Part shown: piece by piece, positions 1 through 5,911 of the stretch
How the letters are laid out: the number at the start of each line of letters is the position of its first letter
How positions within the stretch are numbered: position 1 is the stretch's first letter
NCBI GenBank assembly: GCA_903885865.1
Contig: CAISKH010000204.1
Span: 1-5,911 of the forward strand
DNA: 5,911 bases
Direction of reading: 5' to 3'
Source of the DNA: an uncultured Mucilaginibacter sp.
GTDB lineage: Bacteria > Bacteroidota > Bacteroidia > Sphingobacteriales > Sphingobacteriaceae
Position numbers and translations under genes: made by a program
Notes under the pieces: model-generated
The model's input: only the letters and a program-made list of their open reading frames with translations
What the model was told of the DNA's origin: nothing
Database searches by the model: none

Positions 1-723
1 AATATAAAAATTGATGGCAAAACAACCGAGTGGGATAATAAGTTCCAGGCATATAATCATGCCACCGAAGTTTATTATACCCTGGCAAATAATGATAAAA
101 ATCTTTATTTAACCGTTCAAGCTACCGACCCACAAATAGTTAGAAGGATAATTAACGGCGGAATTACACTAACTATAAACAAATCAGGGCAAAAAAAAGG
201 TAAGGACGGGGTAAGTATTACCTACCCAATATTTGATAAAAAAAACAGGTTCACGCCAAATTTCAGAACCTCAGACGAACCCGTTTATAGAAAAAGTGAC
301 GAACTTTCAAATTCAATTACCCGGCCCGATTCGGTTATAAATGTTACCAATAAAAGTTTCGGCGACAAAGCAAAACTTATTGGCGTAACCGGAATAAAAA
401 ATTTGGACTCGCTTATTTCTGTCTACAATACTGACGGCGTCAAAGCCGTGGCATTATTTGATAATAAAATGATCTACACCTATGAACTGGCGGTTACTTT
501 AAACAACCTTGGCATTTCTGTAAACGACCCCGCGAAGTTTGCTTATCAACTAAGGATAAACGAAGTAACTTCGCAAGGTATAACTTTTACAACAACAGAC
601 GGCAGTTCAAATACTGCACCAGCAGCAGCATCTATGTTAAGGGGAATATCTGTAGGTCCTAACGCCGTAGCTGGTCAGGATGCTACAGATTTTTGGGGCG
701 AGTATACTTTGGCGAAGCAATGA
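1..723 (+). CDS. Secreted CBM9/DOMON-like protein, paralog A1 (5' partial)
   Basis: The reading frame is open from the first base, giving 240 residues and a TGA stop. Aligned with the complete paralogs at 2030-2935 and 3061-3897, about 42 N-terminal residues, including the signal peptide, lie upstream of the window. What is seen: a KIDGK-TTEW block (residues 3-11), a strand NLYLTVQATD (34-43), a GG-ITLTINKSG segment, a variable linker, a conserved 59-residue block (131-189) and the terminal ATDFWGEYTLAK (228-239) followed by one extra Gln. The IDGK...W start, the LYL strand and the late YELAVTL-x-x-LGI strand recall CBM9/DOMON-like beta-sandwich domains that bind sugars or other ligands outside the cytoplasm. 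That assignment is inferred from pattern only, and the ligand is unknown. The gene overlaps the next one as ATGA, so co-translation is likely. Part of the sequence resembles A2 and part resembles A3. Confidence 0.85.
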   Translation, partial: NIKIDGKTTEWDNKFQAYNHATEVYYTLANNDKNLYLTVQATDPQIVRRIINGGITLTINKSGQKKGKDGVSITYPIFDKKNRFTPNFRTSDEPVYRKSDELSNSITRPDSVINVTNKSFGDKAKLIGVTGIKNLDSLISVYNTDGVKAVALFDNKMIYTYELAVTLNNLGISVNDPAKFAYQLRINEVTSQGITFTTTDGSSNTAPAAASMLRGISVGPNAVAGQDATDFWGEYTLAKQ

Positions 724-1967
724 TATGCCATGCTGTATTCTTAAAAAGCCGCGTTAGATGGATAATAACAGGGTGGCTAATTCTGGTCTTTGTATCATTA
801 ACTTGTTTTTCAAACGCCCAAACCCGGCTCACCGGGAAAATTACTGACTCAGCAACTCTAAAGCCGCTTTCTGCGGCCAGCGTATATATTGGCAATAGCA
901 CCGTTGGAACAAAAACCGATGAAAACGGGGTGTATGCTTTTCAAAACCTTACGCCGGGTAATTACCAACTGTTAATATCGTATATAGGGTATCGAACAAA
1001 ACAGGCGGAGTTATCCATCGCATCGGGTAATAATATATTGAACATCGCCCTTAACCCAAAAGCCATTGAATTAAATGAAGTTTCCATACGCGCCAATAAC
1101 GACTGGAAAAAGAATTTAGGCTTATTTAAAAGAGAGTTTATAGGCACAAACGATGCACAGCAATGTAAAATACTGAACCAGGATATATTGAACCTTGAAT
1201 TCGACTATAAGAAAAACCTTTTAACCGCCAGCACCACCGACTTTCTTGATATTGAAAACGGCGTATTGGGTTATAAACTGCGGTTTTTAATAAAAGATTT
1301 CTGGGCCGATTATAATACCGGGAAATGCCATTATTCGGGTACGGTAATATTTGAAGAATTGAAAGGCAAAAAAAGTGATCAAAAAAAATGGGCTAAAAAC
1401 CGGCTGGATGCCTACAGAGGCTCGTTCAGGCATTTTCTCAGCTCGTTAAGCCTCGGTCAAACAGATAAAGACAAATTTTTAATAAGGCGGCTAATCAGGG
1501 AGCCGGATAATCACAGGCCAACCGATAGTACGATCCGGGCGAACATCAAACGGTTGACTGTTCAATTGGCAAAGCGGGGTTACAATCATGCAGGCGATTC
1601 GCTGGCCAAATGGCAGCAATTGTTAAGGTCGAAAAAAATTATTGAGAAACTCGATAAATCCCCTTTGCGTATCGACGATATTATGCACCCCGCTGCCCAG
1701 CCGGGAATATATAACCTGCAATTTGACGGCTATATTTATATTATTTATAAAAACAAAAGAGTAGACGGGGACACAGAAGATCTTTTTCGCTTTACCGACG
1801 CACGAAGTTTTCAAACCTCGGCAATCAGCCTTAAGAACCCAAAAAAACCAATTGTATTTAATACTATGGGTTTATTGCTAACAAAAAACGACATGTATTA
1901 CGAAGGTGCCTGGAACAACCGGATAGTAACACTTTTGCCGGATGATTATATGCCGAAAAAGAAATAA
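720..1967 (+). CDS. Exported protein with CarboxypepD_reg-like domain
   Basis: 415 residues. The ATG at 720 is chosen because it overlaps the upstream TGA as ATGA; an in-frame TTG at 693 would add nine residues but lies deep inside the previous gene. Residues 1-33 form a signal peptide: basic and hydrophobic stretches to about residue 30, then SNA|Q as a likely signal peptidase I site. Residues 36-111 match the CarboxypepD_reg-like beta-sandwich of Bacteroidota envelope proteins: LTGKITD, PLSAASVYI, GTKTDENGVYAFQNL, GNYQLLISYIGY. An ELNEVSIRA stretch follows, the sequence that often precedes a TonB plug in SusC-type receptors. Here there is no plug or barrel. Residues 125-415 are a Lys/Arg-rich region I do not recognise, ending near FDGYIYIIYKNKR and a basic PKKK tail. 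It probably acts in the periplasm or at the envelope. No enzymatic motif is visible. It sits between two copies of the A-type paralogs. Confidence 0.9.
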   Translation: MICHAVFLKSRVRWIITGWLILVFVSLTCFSNAQTRLTGKITDSATLKPLSAASVYIGNSTVGTKTDENGVYAFQNLTPGNYQLLISYIGYRTKQAELSIASGNNILNIALNPKAIELNEVSIRANNDWKKNLGLFKREFIGTNDAQQCKILNQDILNLEFDYKKNLLTASTTDFLDIENGVLGYKLRFLIKDFWADYNTGKCHYSGTVIFEELKGKKSDQKKWAKNRLDAYRGSFRHFLSSLSLGQTDKDKFLIRRLIREPDNHRPTDSTIRANIKRLTVQLAKRGYNHAGDSLAKWQQLLRSKKIIEKLDKSPLRIDDIMHPAAQPGIYNLQFDGYIYIIYKNKRVDGDTEDLFRFTDARSFQTSAISLKNPKKPIVFNTMGLLLTKNDMYYEGAWNNRIVTLLPDDYMPKKK

Positions 1968-2029
1968 CAATAAGATTTTACTATTGCCCCCGGATCGGCT
2001 CTTATGATGTTTTATTATTTATATCAACA

Positions 2030-2935
2030 GTGAAAAAAATGAAAAATTCAATTATCAGGCTCATCCTACCTGTTTTTTTATCGGGTATTATTACCGTGGC
2101 CGCTAACGCGCAAAAACTTCCCAACGTACAAACAACCAGCCTACGCGCCCCGGCTAATCTGAAAATTGATGGCAAAACAACCGAATGGGATAATAAATTC
2201 CAGGCGTATAATCATGCTACGGAGGTTTTTTATACCATAAGCAATGATGATGATAAGCTATACCTGGTGGTGCAGGCTACCGACCGGCAGATCATTAACA
2301 AGATCATCGGCGGTGGGGTAACATTTACCATTCAAAAGTCGGGCAAGAAGAATGATAAGGGGGGCATAAGCATTATCTACCCGCTTTTTGACCCCAGGGA
2401 CCGCCCTATGGTGCGCGGCGGAGGCGACGCGGGGGGAAATGTGAGGGTATTTGCCACTCGTGGTGACGGCGGCGGCGGGGATGCTGTTAGTGTTTTTAAG
2501 AGCAGTGATCCGTCGGCCCCGAACACAAAAATGGAAGGCGATTCGATCATGAACGCTTATAACAAGCGCCTTGATGAAAAATCGAAGAATATAGTTGTTA
2601 CCGGCATCCCCGGTTTAGATACGTTGATGTCTGTTTATAACAACGATGGCATTAAAACCGGCGAACGCTTCGACAATAAAATGGTGTACACTTATGAGTT
2701 AAGCATCGACCTGAAAAAATTAGGCTTATCAGTAAATGACGCTGCCAAATTTGCCTATCATATCAAATTAAACGGCGCAACTATGGGTAAGGAAAATATC
2801 ATAATAAGGGGTGATGCCGGCGGCGCCCCCGACCAGGCTATGAAGGAAAAGGTAGATCAATTAATGTCGCAATTGGGTGTAAATAATAATTCGGCGGCTA
2901 CTGATTTTTGGGGAGAATATGTTTTGGCGAAGTAA
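2030..2935 (+). CDS. Secreted CBM9/DOMON-like protein, paralog A2
   Basis: 301 residues from GTG at 2030. An ATG at 2039 gives 298 and is equally possible; the GTG is kept because it makes the signal peptide the same length as in A3, with Gln28 first after cleavage at ANA|Q. Visible parts in order: signal peptide 1-27, AQKLPNVQ spacer, KIDGK-TTEW block (45-53), strand LYLVVQATD (77-85), GGGVTFTIQKSGKK (94-107), a Gly-rich linker (129-151, 10 of 23 residues Gly), conserved block 192-250 and C-terminal ATDFWGEYVLAK (290-301). The fold looks like a CBM9/DOMON beta-sandwich, hence possibly extracytoplasmic binding of sugar, polymer or cofactor. This is inference; no catalytic motif is seen. It starts 62 bases after the CarboxypepD_reg gene and is probably read with it or from a weak promoter in that gap. 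The Gly-rich linker is absent from the other two copies. Confidence 0.9.
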   Translation: MKKMKNSIIRLILPVFLSGIITVAANAQKLPNVQTTSLRAPANLKIDGKTTEWDNKFQAYNHATEVFYTISNDDDKLYLVVQATDRQIINKIIGGGVTFTIQKSGKKNDKGGISIIYPLFDPRDRPMVRGGGDAGGNVRVFATRGDGGGGDAVSVFKSSDPSAPNTKMEGDSIMNAYNKRLDEKSKNIVVTGIPGLDTLMSVYNNDGIKTGERFDNKMVYTYELSIDLKKLGLSVNDAAKFAYHIKLNGATMGKENIIIRGDAGGAPDQAMKEKVDQLMSQLGVNNNSAATDFWGEYVLAK

Positions 2936-3004
2936 GCAGCATTTGCTTTTTGCAACATTGTAATTACAGGAGGCCTAATACCGTAAAATTCAGGATACAT
3001 TTTT

Positions 3005-3033
3005 TTTGCATCGGGCCATTATGGTTAGTTTTA
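3005..3033 (+). promoter_or_regulatory. Candidate Bacteroidota-type promoter for paralog A3
   Basis: TTTG at 3005-3008, a 17-base spacer, then TAGTTTTA at 3026-3033. The consensus for the primary sigma factor of this phylum is a TTG/TTTG box near -33 and TAnnTTTG near -7; the -7 box here differs at one position. The ATG of A3 is 27 bases further on, a reasonable leader length. It lies in the 125-base gap after A2, so A3 may be transcribed on its own. Such AT-rich matches occur by chance. Confidence 0.35.
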
Positions 3034-3060
3034 GGCGTATAATCATTTGCCTTTCTACCC

Positions 3061-3897
3061 ATGCGAGAATTAAATATAACTACGATTAAGCAGGTATTAT
3101 TTGTTTTTTTATCCTGCATCCTTTCTTTTACTGCCATTGCACAAAAATTGCCATCGGTACAGCAAGCCAGCCTGCACGCGCCAGCAAACGTGAAAATTGA
3201 CGGAAAAGCCACCGAATGGAACAATAAATTCCAGGCCTATAACCGGCATACCGAGTTTTATTATACTTTAGCAAACAACGACAATAACCTTTATTTGATC
3301 GTTCAAGCCACCATTCCTGACGTTATAAAGCGGATTTTGAACGGGGGCGTTTCGTTAACCATAATCAAATCGGGCAAAAAGGGTGATAAAGAAGGGCCAA
3401 GCATTTCTTACCCTGTTGTTGACCGGAACAACAAAGTTGGCGTGAACTTTAAAAACATGCCCGAAATTAAGCCAGGCGTGCCGGCTACCGTTTTTGCAGC
3501 CGATTCGGTCATGAACGCAATCAATAGAACCATGGCAGCTAAAACAAAAATAATAATGGTAACGGGGATAAAAAATTTAGATACCCTTATCTCCGTGTAT
3601 AATACCGACGGTATCAGGGTTGCGGCGTTATTTGATAATAAACTGGTATACACCCTTGAGCTCTCGGTAGCATTAAAACAGCTTGGGCTATCGGTAAACA
3701 ACCCTGTAAAATTTGCTTATCACATCATGATAAACGAAGTTGCGCCGAATTATGTCAATCCATCTAATGATGGGTCGATAATAAACCCTCAATTGGCCGC
3801 AAGGGTAGCAAAAGCGAGTGGCGGAGCTCCTCCCAAACGCCCCGACAACGGCCAGGCAGCTACCGATTTTTGGGGTGAATATACTTTGGCAAAGTGA
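3061..3897 (+). CDS. Secreted CBM9/DOMON-like protein, paralog A3
   Basis: 278 residues from ATG at 3061; no Shine-Dalgarno sequence precedes it, as is usual in this phylum. Signal peptide 1-27 ends in AIA|Q28, the same point as in A2. Shared parts: QKLPSVQ spacer, KIDGK-ATEW block (45-53), NLYLIVQAT strand, GGVSLTIIKSGKKGD, SISYPVVDR, conserved block 169-227 (GIKNLDTLISVYNTDG, LFDNKLVYT, LGLSVN, KFAYHI) and terminal ATDFWGEYTLAK (267-278). A Pro/Ala/Asn-rich insertion of about 35 residues separates the last two blocks. A CBM9/DOMON-like ligand-binding role outside the cytoplasm is inferred from this strand and motif order, and the ligand is unknown. Over the conserved block A1 matches A3 at 41 of 59 residues by hand count, against 35 of 59 for A1 and A2. 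It is the last member of the array; the next gene lies 345 bases away beyond repeat DNA. Confidence 0.92.
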   Translation: MRELNITTIKQVLFVFLSCILSFTAIAQKLPSVQQASLHAPANVKIDGKATEWNNKFQAYNRHTEFYYTLANNDNNLYLIVQATIPDVIKRILNGGVSLTIIKSGKKGDKEGPSISYPVVDRNNKVGVNFKNMPEIKPGVPATVFAADSVMNAINRTMAAKTKIIMVTGIKNLDTLISVYNTDGIRVAALFDNKLVYTLELSVALKQLGLSVNNPVKFAYHIMINEVAPNYVNPSNDGSIINPQLAARVAKASGGAPPKRPDNGQAATDFWGEYTLAK

Positions 3898-3970
3898 AGC
3901 CCCCTCTGAACGGCGAAGCCCGCATGAACGCCTTGTAAAAAACAAATATTAATGTGAATAATCTCCCCTG

Positions 3971-3988
3971 TCCCGATAGCTATCGGGA
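3971..3988. repeat. Perfect 18-base palindrome
   Basis: TCCCGATAGCTATCGGGA is its own reverse complement. As RNA it would fold into a 7-bp stem with an AGCT loop, and a flanking CC/GG pair lies just outside. A T-rich stretch follows on the plus strand (TTTAAATTTTCTTT, about 3997-4010), so it could terminate transcription from A3, although there is no uninterrupted U-tract right after the stem. It may equally be a dispersed palindromic repeat or a protein-binding site. Confidence 0.6.
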
Positions 3989-4051
3989 GGTAAGACTTTA
4001 AATTTTCTTTAATAATGCCCTCCTTACCGGCAATATCATTAAGCTATGGAA

Positions 4052-4066
4052 AACCCCATCGGGGTT
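4052..4066. repeat. Small GC hairpin, left edge of composite repeat
   Basis: AACCCC-ATC-GGGGTT is a 6-bp perfect stem with a 3-base loop. It lies two bases outside the left AGGTCGGTAGAA motif. The mirror-image position on the right of the element holds a comparable hairpin at 4183-4198. Confidence 0.55.
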
Positions 4067-4068
4067 AC

Positions 4069-4180
4069 AGGTCGGTAGAACAACAAATAATATAAAAATG
4101 CCGTGCCGTAGGTACGGAACAAACGTTGTTGCGTACCTATGGCACGCTAAATATTGTTTAATTATTTTTTCTACCGACCT
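4069..4180. repeat. 112-base inverted repeat, REP/REPIN-like
   Basis: Outer arms are a perfect 12-base inverted repeat: AGGTCGGTAGAA (4069-4080) and TTCTACCGACCT (4169-4180). Inside are AT-rich arms that pair partly. At the centre is a long hairpin: CGTGCCGTAGGTACG (4102-4116) pairs with CGTACCTATGGCACG (4132-4146) with a single G-T wobble. After one mismatch, AACAA (4118-4122) pairs with TTGTT (4126-4130) around an ACG loop. The whole unit is symmetric around position 4124. No flanking target duplication is visible and there is no coding capacity, so it is either a non-autonomous element or a REPIN-like pair of inverted REP units. Dispersal through the genome is inferred, not shown. Confidence 0.7.
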
Positions 4181-4182
4181 TT

Positions 4183-4198
4183 TGCGCCTAACGGCGCA
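4183..4198. repeat. Small GC hairpin, right edge of composite repeat
   Basis: TGCGCC-TAAC-GGCGCA is a 6-bp perfect stem with a 4-base loop, two bases outside the right outer arm. It is followed by TTTT, so it could also act as a weak terminator on the plus strand, but it lies only 44 bases before the next start codon and is better read as part of the repeat. Confidence 0.5.
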
Positions 4199-4229
4199 TT
4201 TTCTAAAAACTATAATTCTCATAACTTTC
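4199..4229 (+). promoter_or_regulatory. Weak candidate promoter for the thioredoxin-fold gene
   Basis: TAACTTTC at 4222-4229 matches the TAnnTTTG -7 box of Bacteroidota at all but the last base. The expected -33 box 20 bases upstream reads TTTT (4199-4202) rather than TTTG. The leader would be very short, because the ATG is at 4243. It lies directly next to the repeat element. The call is tentative. Confidence 0.2.
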
Positions 4230-4242
4230 CATATAATTGTAC

Positions 4243-5355
4243 ATGAGAAGATATTCAATTCTGTTAGTTATCGGCTTGATGTTGGGCTTAAATGCTATGG
4301 CGCAAACGCAGGTATTAGAAAATGCGATAGAACATATTAATAAATACACGCGCATTAGCTATACACAGTTAGTAAGACAAAAGGGCTCGTTTAGCGATGA
4401 TGCCATTATATTAAATACTAAATCGTCTGTTAATAACGGCTTCGATGACAATGGCAAAAGGGTTGAATTGTATAGCCAGGATGATATGCGGGGTTTTAAA
4501 TATGTTTTCAATGGCTCTACCTCGTTTAGCCTGGATGAAAAAAACAAAACATACCGTATCAATAATAACACCTTTGAAACACCGTTTCATTCGCCTTTTT
4601 ATTGGGCAGATTTTATGCAGAAGCATTTTATAAAATCGCCCGAAAAGATAAAAATGCTGCCGGATACTATTGTTGATCATGTGTTATGCTTCCATGTTAA
4701 ATTTCTTTCATCAGTCACTCCGCCAGGCTATAATATATATGATTTATATTTAAATAAAATCAATTATTTGCCGGTATATAGTAAAGCATCATCATCCGGG
4801 TATTTCGCTGAAGGCCTGGCTACCATGATTACGGAAAACATTTATTCACACTATGTAATTAACTCAAAGAAATTTCCGGCTATTGCTGCTATAGGTATCC
4901 CGGCAGATTTTAAGCCGGAGAAAAAACAGATCCCATTATCAATAGGCCAAAAAATGCCTGATTGGAAACTAAAGGATGCACTGGGCAAATCATTTTCAAG
5001 CAACGCTTTGCAAGGAAAGGTTACCTTGATCGATTTTTCTTTCATTGCCTGTCCCGACTGCGCACTTTCACTGCCCGCTTTAAGCAGGTTATATGAGCGA
5101 TATAAAGAGACTGATATAAATATTATAAGTATAAATACCAGCGATAAAAAAGAATCAGTATTAAAATTTATTAAAAACAAGCATATTAAATACCCGGTGC
5201 TTATTAACGGCGAAAACATAGCTAAAAGCTTCCAGGTACCGGACTATCCTACTTTTTATATAATTGATAAACAAGGAAATATTGCAGTATTTATTGATGG
5301 ATATAATGACGATCTGGAAAAGAACCTAATTGTACAAATTGATAAATTGAAATAA
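4243..5355 (+). CDS. Exported TlpA-like thioredoxin-fold protein
   Basis: 370 residues from ATG at 4243; an in-frame TTG at 4237 is less likely. Residues 1-20 are a signal peptide ending AMA|Q. Residues 21 to about 225 form a beta-rich domain with repeated short strands (YVFNGSTSFSLDEKNKTYRI, then DHVLCFHVKF and YDLYLNKINYLPVYS), resembling LolA-like or outer-membrane lipoprotein-sorting folds; this likeness is only suggestive. Residues 232-370 are a TlpA/AhpC-TSA thioredoxin fold: IGQKMPDWKLKD, GKVTLIDFSFIAC, active-site pair Cys270-Pro-Asp-Cys273, and the cis-proline Pro336 in DYPTFYIID. It is probably a periplasmic or surface thiol oxidoreductase acting on unknown proteins. The Trp usually found just before the first Cys in TlpA-type proteins is Ala here. 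It stands alone, downstream of a repeat and convergent with the topoisomerase gene 22 bases away. Confidence 0.92.
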   Translation: MRRYSILLVIGLMLGLNAMAQTQVLENAIEHINKYTRISYTQLVRQKGSFSDDAIILNTKSSVNNGFDDNGKRVELYSQDDMRGFKYVFNGSTSFSLDEKNKTYRINNNTFETPFHSPFYWADFMQKHFIKSPEKIKMLPDTIVDHVLCFHVKFLSSVTPPGYNIYDLYLNKINYLPVYSKASSSGYFAEGLATMITENIYSHYVINSKKFPAIAAIGIPADFKPEKKQIPLSIGQKMPDWKLKDALGKSFSSNALQGKVTLIDFSFIACPDCALSLPALSRLYERYKETDINIISINTSDKKESVLKFIKNKHIKYPVLINGENIAKSFQVPDYPTFYIIDKQGNIAVFIDGYNDDLEKNLIVQIDKLK

Positions 5356-5377
5356 GAAGTAAGCTTATAAATATTTC

Positions 5378-5911
5378 TCAACTCGCTTCCGCCAGTTTCT
5401 CATTTTCCAAAATTTCAAGCAGGGCTTTTTCGGCTGTAGTTAATTCGGCCGCTTTTACGTTTTTATCCTCATCCATTTCTTTTATATAGCTGAACAACGT
5501 ACCCTCTTCGTAGCTTTTTATTATGCCGGGGTGCACATAATACTTTTTACAAACTGCGCGGGTATTGCCTAAGTTAACGGCCACTTCATCCAGTACGCTT
5601 ATTATTTTTTTATGACACTCGGTTACGGTATCAAACCCGCCGGCCTCTTTAAAGGCATATAGCGCGCTTACGTTGCCCGCCCATGTCCTGAAATCCTTCG
5701 CGGTAAAATCTTCGCCCGTAATTTCTTTTAAATAGTTATTTACGTCTCCCGAATCAACTGAACACCTTTTGCCCTCCTCATCATAAAACTGGAACAGTTC
5801 CTTGCCCGGTATATCACGGCATTGCTTTACCAGTTTGGCCAGTTTGCGGCTTTGAAGGGTTATACTTTGAAAAACGCCTTTTTTACCTTTAAATTCAAAC
5901 TTCAGGCTGCT
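5378..5911 (-). CDS. DNA topoisomerase IB, C-terminal part (5' partial)
   Basis: 177 residues are visible; the N-terminus is beyond the right edge and the TGA stop is at 5380-5378. The enzyme relaxes supercoiled DNA through a 3'-phosphotyrosine link, without ATP. Landmarks, numbered from the visible end: FKGKKG (7-12) with the likely catalytic Lys10; SRKLAKLVKQCRDIPGKELF (21-40); VNNYLKEITGEDFTAKDFRTWAG (57-79) with catalytic Arg75; LGNTRAVCKKYYVHP (114-128) with the nucleophile most likely Tyr125, directly before VHP. Asn116, nine residues before that Tyr, occupies the place of the active-site His of the poxvirus and human enzymes; Asn is usual in bacterial members of the family. The tail after residue 140 is acidic and Ala/Leu/Glu-rich. 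Family recognition is firm; the missing N-terminal part cannot be judged. Confidence 0.93.
   Translation of the reverse strand, partial: SSLKFEFKGKKGVFQSITLQSRKLAKLVKQCRDIPGKELFQFYDEEGKRCSVDSGDVNNYLKEITGEDFTAKDFRTWAGNVSALYAFKEAGGFDTVTECHKKIISVLDEVAVNLGNTRAVCKKYYVHPGIIKSYEEGTLFSYIKEMDEDKNVKAAELTTAEKALLEILENEKLAEAS

Larger units (their letters stand above)
3898..4242. other. 345-base intergenic spacer rich in hairpins
   Basis: No gene is supported here on either strand. The content is a short unremarkable stretch after A3 (3898-3970), the palindrome at 3971-3988, a T-rich stretch to about 4020 and the composite inverted-repeat element at 4052-4198. The last 44 bases before the thioredoxin gene are AT-rich and may hold its promoter. 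The open frames that cross the spacer read through the repeats and encode nothing recognisable. Confidence 0.8.

Noticed and set aside
693..695. TTG as the start of the CarboxypepD_reg gene
   Set aside because: The ATG at 720 overlaps the upstream stop as ATGA and gives a normal signal peptide; the extra nine residues are the A1 coding sequence in another frame.
804..806. Possible lipobox Cys (SLTC) in the signal peptide of the CarboxypepD_reg protein
   Set aside because: Residues before the Cys do not fit the L-[AST]-[GA]-C pattern, and a good signal peptidase I site (SNA|Q) follows four residues later.
2968..2973. AGGAGG, a perfect Shine-Dalgarno-like sequence in the A2-A3 gap
   Set aside because: No ATG, GTG or TTG follows at a usable distance with an open frame, and the A3 start is about 90 bases further on. 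It is probably chance.
2964..3945. Minus-strand open frames opposite the A3 gene
   Set aside because: They mirror the coding strand of a gene with clear paralogs and show no domain, signal peptide or start signal of their own.
4016..4096. 26-codon open frame starting ATG-CCC in the spacer
   Set aside because: It runs into the left hairpin and outer arm of the repeat, so the peptide is only repeat sequence; no start signal supports it.
4052..4198. Classical MITE or insertion sequence
   Set aside because: No flanking target-site duplication and no transposase reading frame are visible; the multiple-hairpin plan fits a REP/REPIN-like repeat better.
4098..4340. Plus-strand open frame of 80 codons across the repeat and the start of the thioredoxin gene
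   Set aside because: Its first half is a translation of the inverted repeat and its second half overlaps the well-supported TlpA-like gene in another frame; no domain or signal is visible.

Overview
The window looks like chromosomal DNA from a member of the Bacteroidota, probably a Sphingobacteriales (Pedobacter/Mucilaginibacter-like) organism. This rests on moderate-to-low GC coding DNA, starts without Shine-Dalgarno sequences, many secreted proteins with Ala-X-Ala|Gln signal cleavage sites, a CarboxypepD_reg-like domain, a TlpA-type secreted thioredoxin protein and a bacterial type IB topoisomerase. The lineage is inferred from protein style; no search was run.

Positions 1-3897 hold a plus-strand cluster. 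Three related secreted proteins (called A1, A2 and A3 here) lie at 1-723 (5' end cut by the window), 2030-2935 and 3061-3897. Each is predicted to be exported. They share an N-terminal IDGK-T/A-TEW block and a strand pattern resembling family 9 carbohydrate-binding (CBM9/DOMON-like) beta-sandwich domains, and all end in ATDFWGEY-x-LAK. Between A1 and A2 sits a gene for an exported protein with a CarboxypepD_reg-like domain followed by about 290 residues I do not recognise (720-1967). Its ATG overlaps the A1 stop as ATGA, so the two are probably translationally coupled. A1 is a sequence mosaic: its start resembles A2 and the rest resembles A3.

Positions 3898-4242 are a 345-base spacer with no convincing gene but much DNA secondary structure. 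It has a perfect 18-base palindrome at 3971-3988. A compact REP/REPIN-like repeat follows at 4052-4198, in which two inverted AGGTCGGTAGAA motifs enclose a long central hairpin, with one small GC hairpin outside each motif.

Positions 4243-5355 encode an exported two-domain protein: an N-terminal beta-rich domain, possibly LolA-like, and a C-terminal TlpA/AhpC-TSA thioredoxin fold with a CPDC active site. Convergent to it, on the minus strand (5911-5378), is the C-terminal part of DNA topoisomerase IB, which runs out of the window.

The cluster may form a cell-envelope or surface module: duplicated beta-sandwich proteins co-expressed with a CarboxypepD_reg protein. The substrate or role cannot be read from the sequence. 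The thioredoxin protein and topoisomerase look like separate neighbours.
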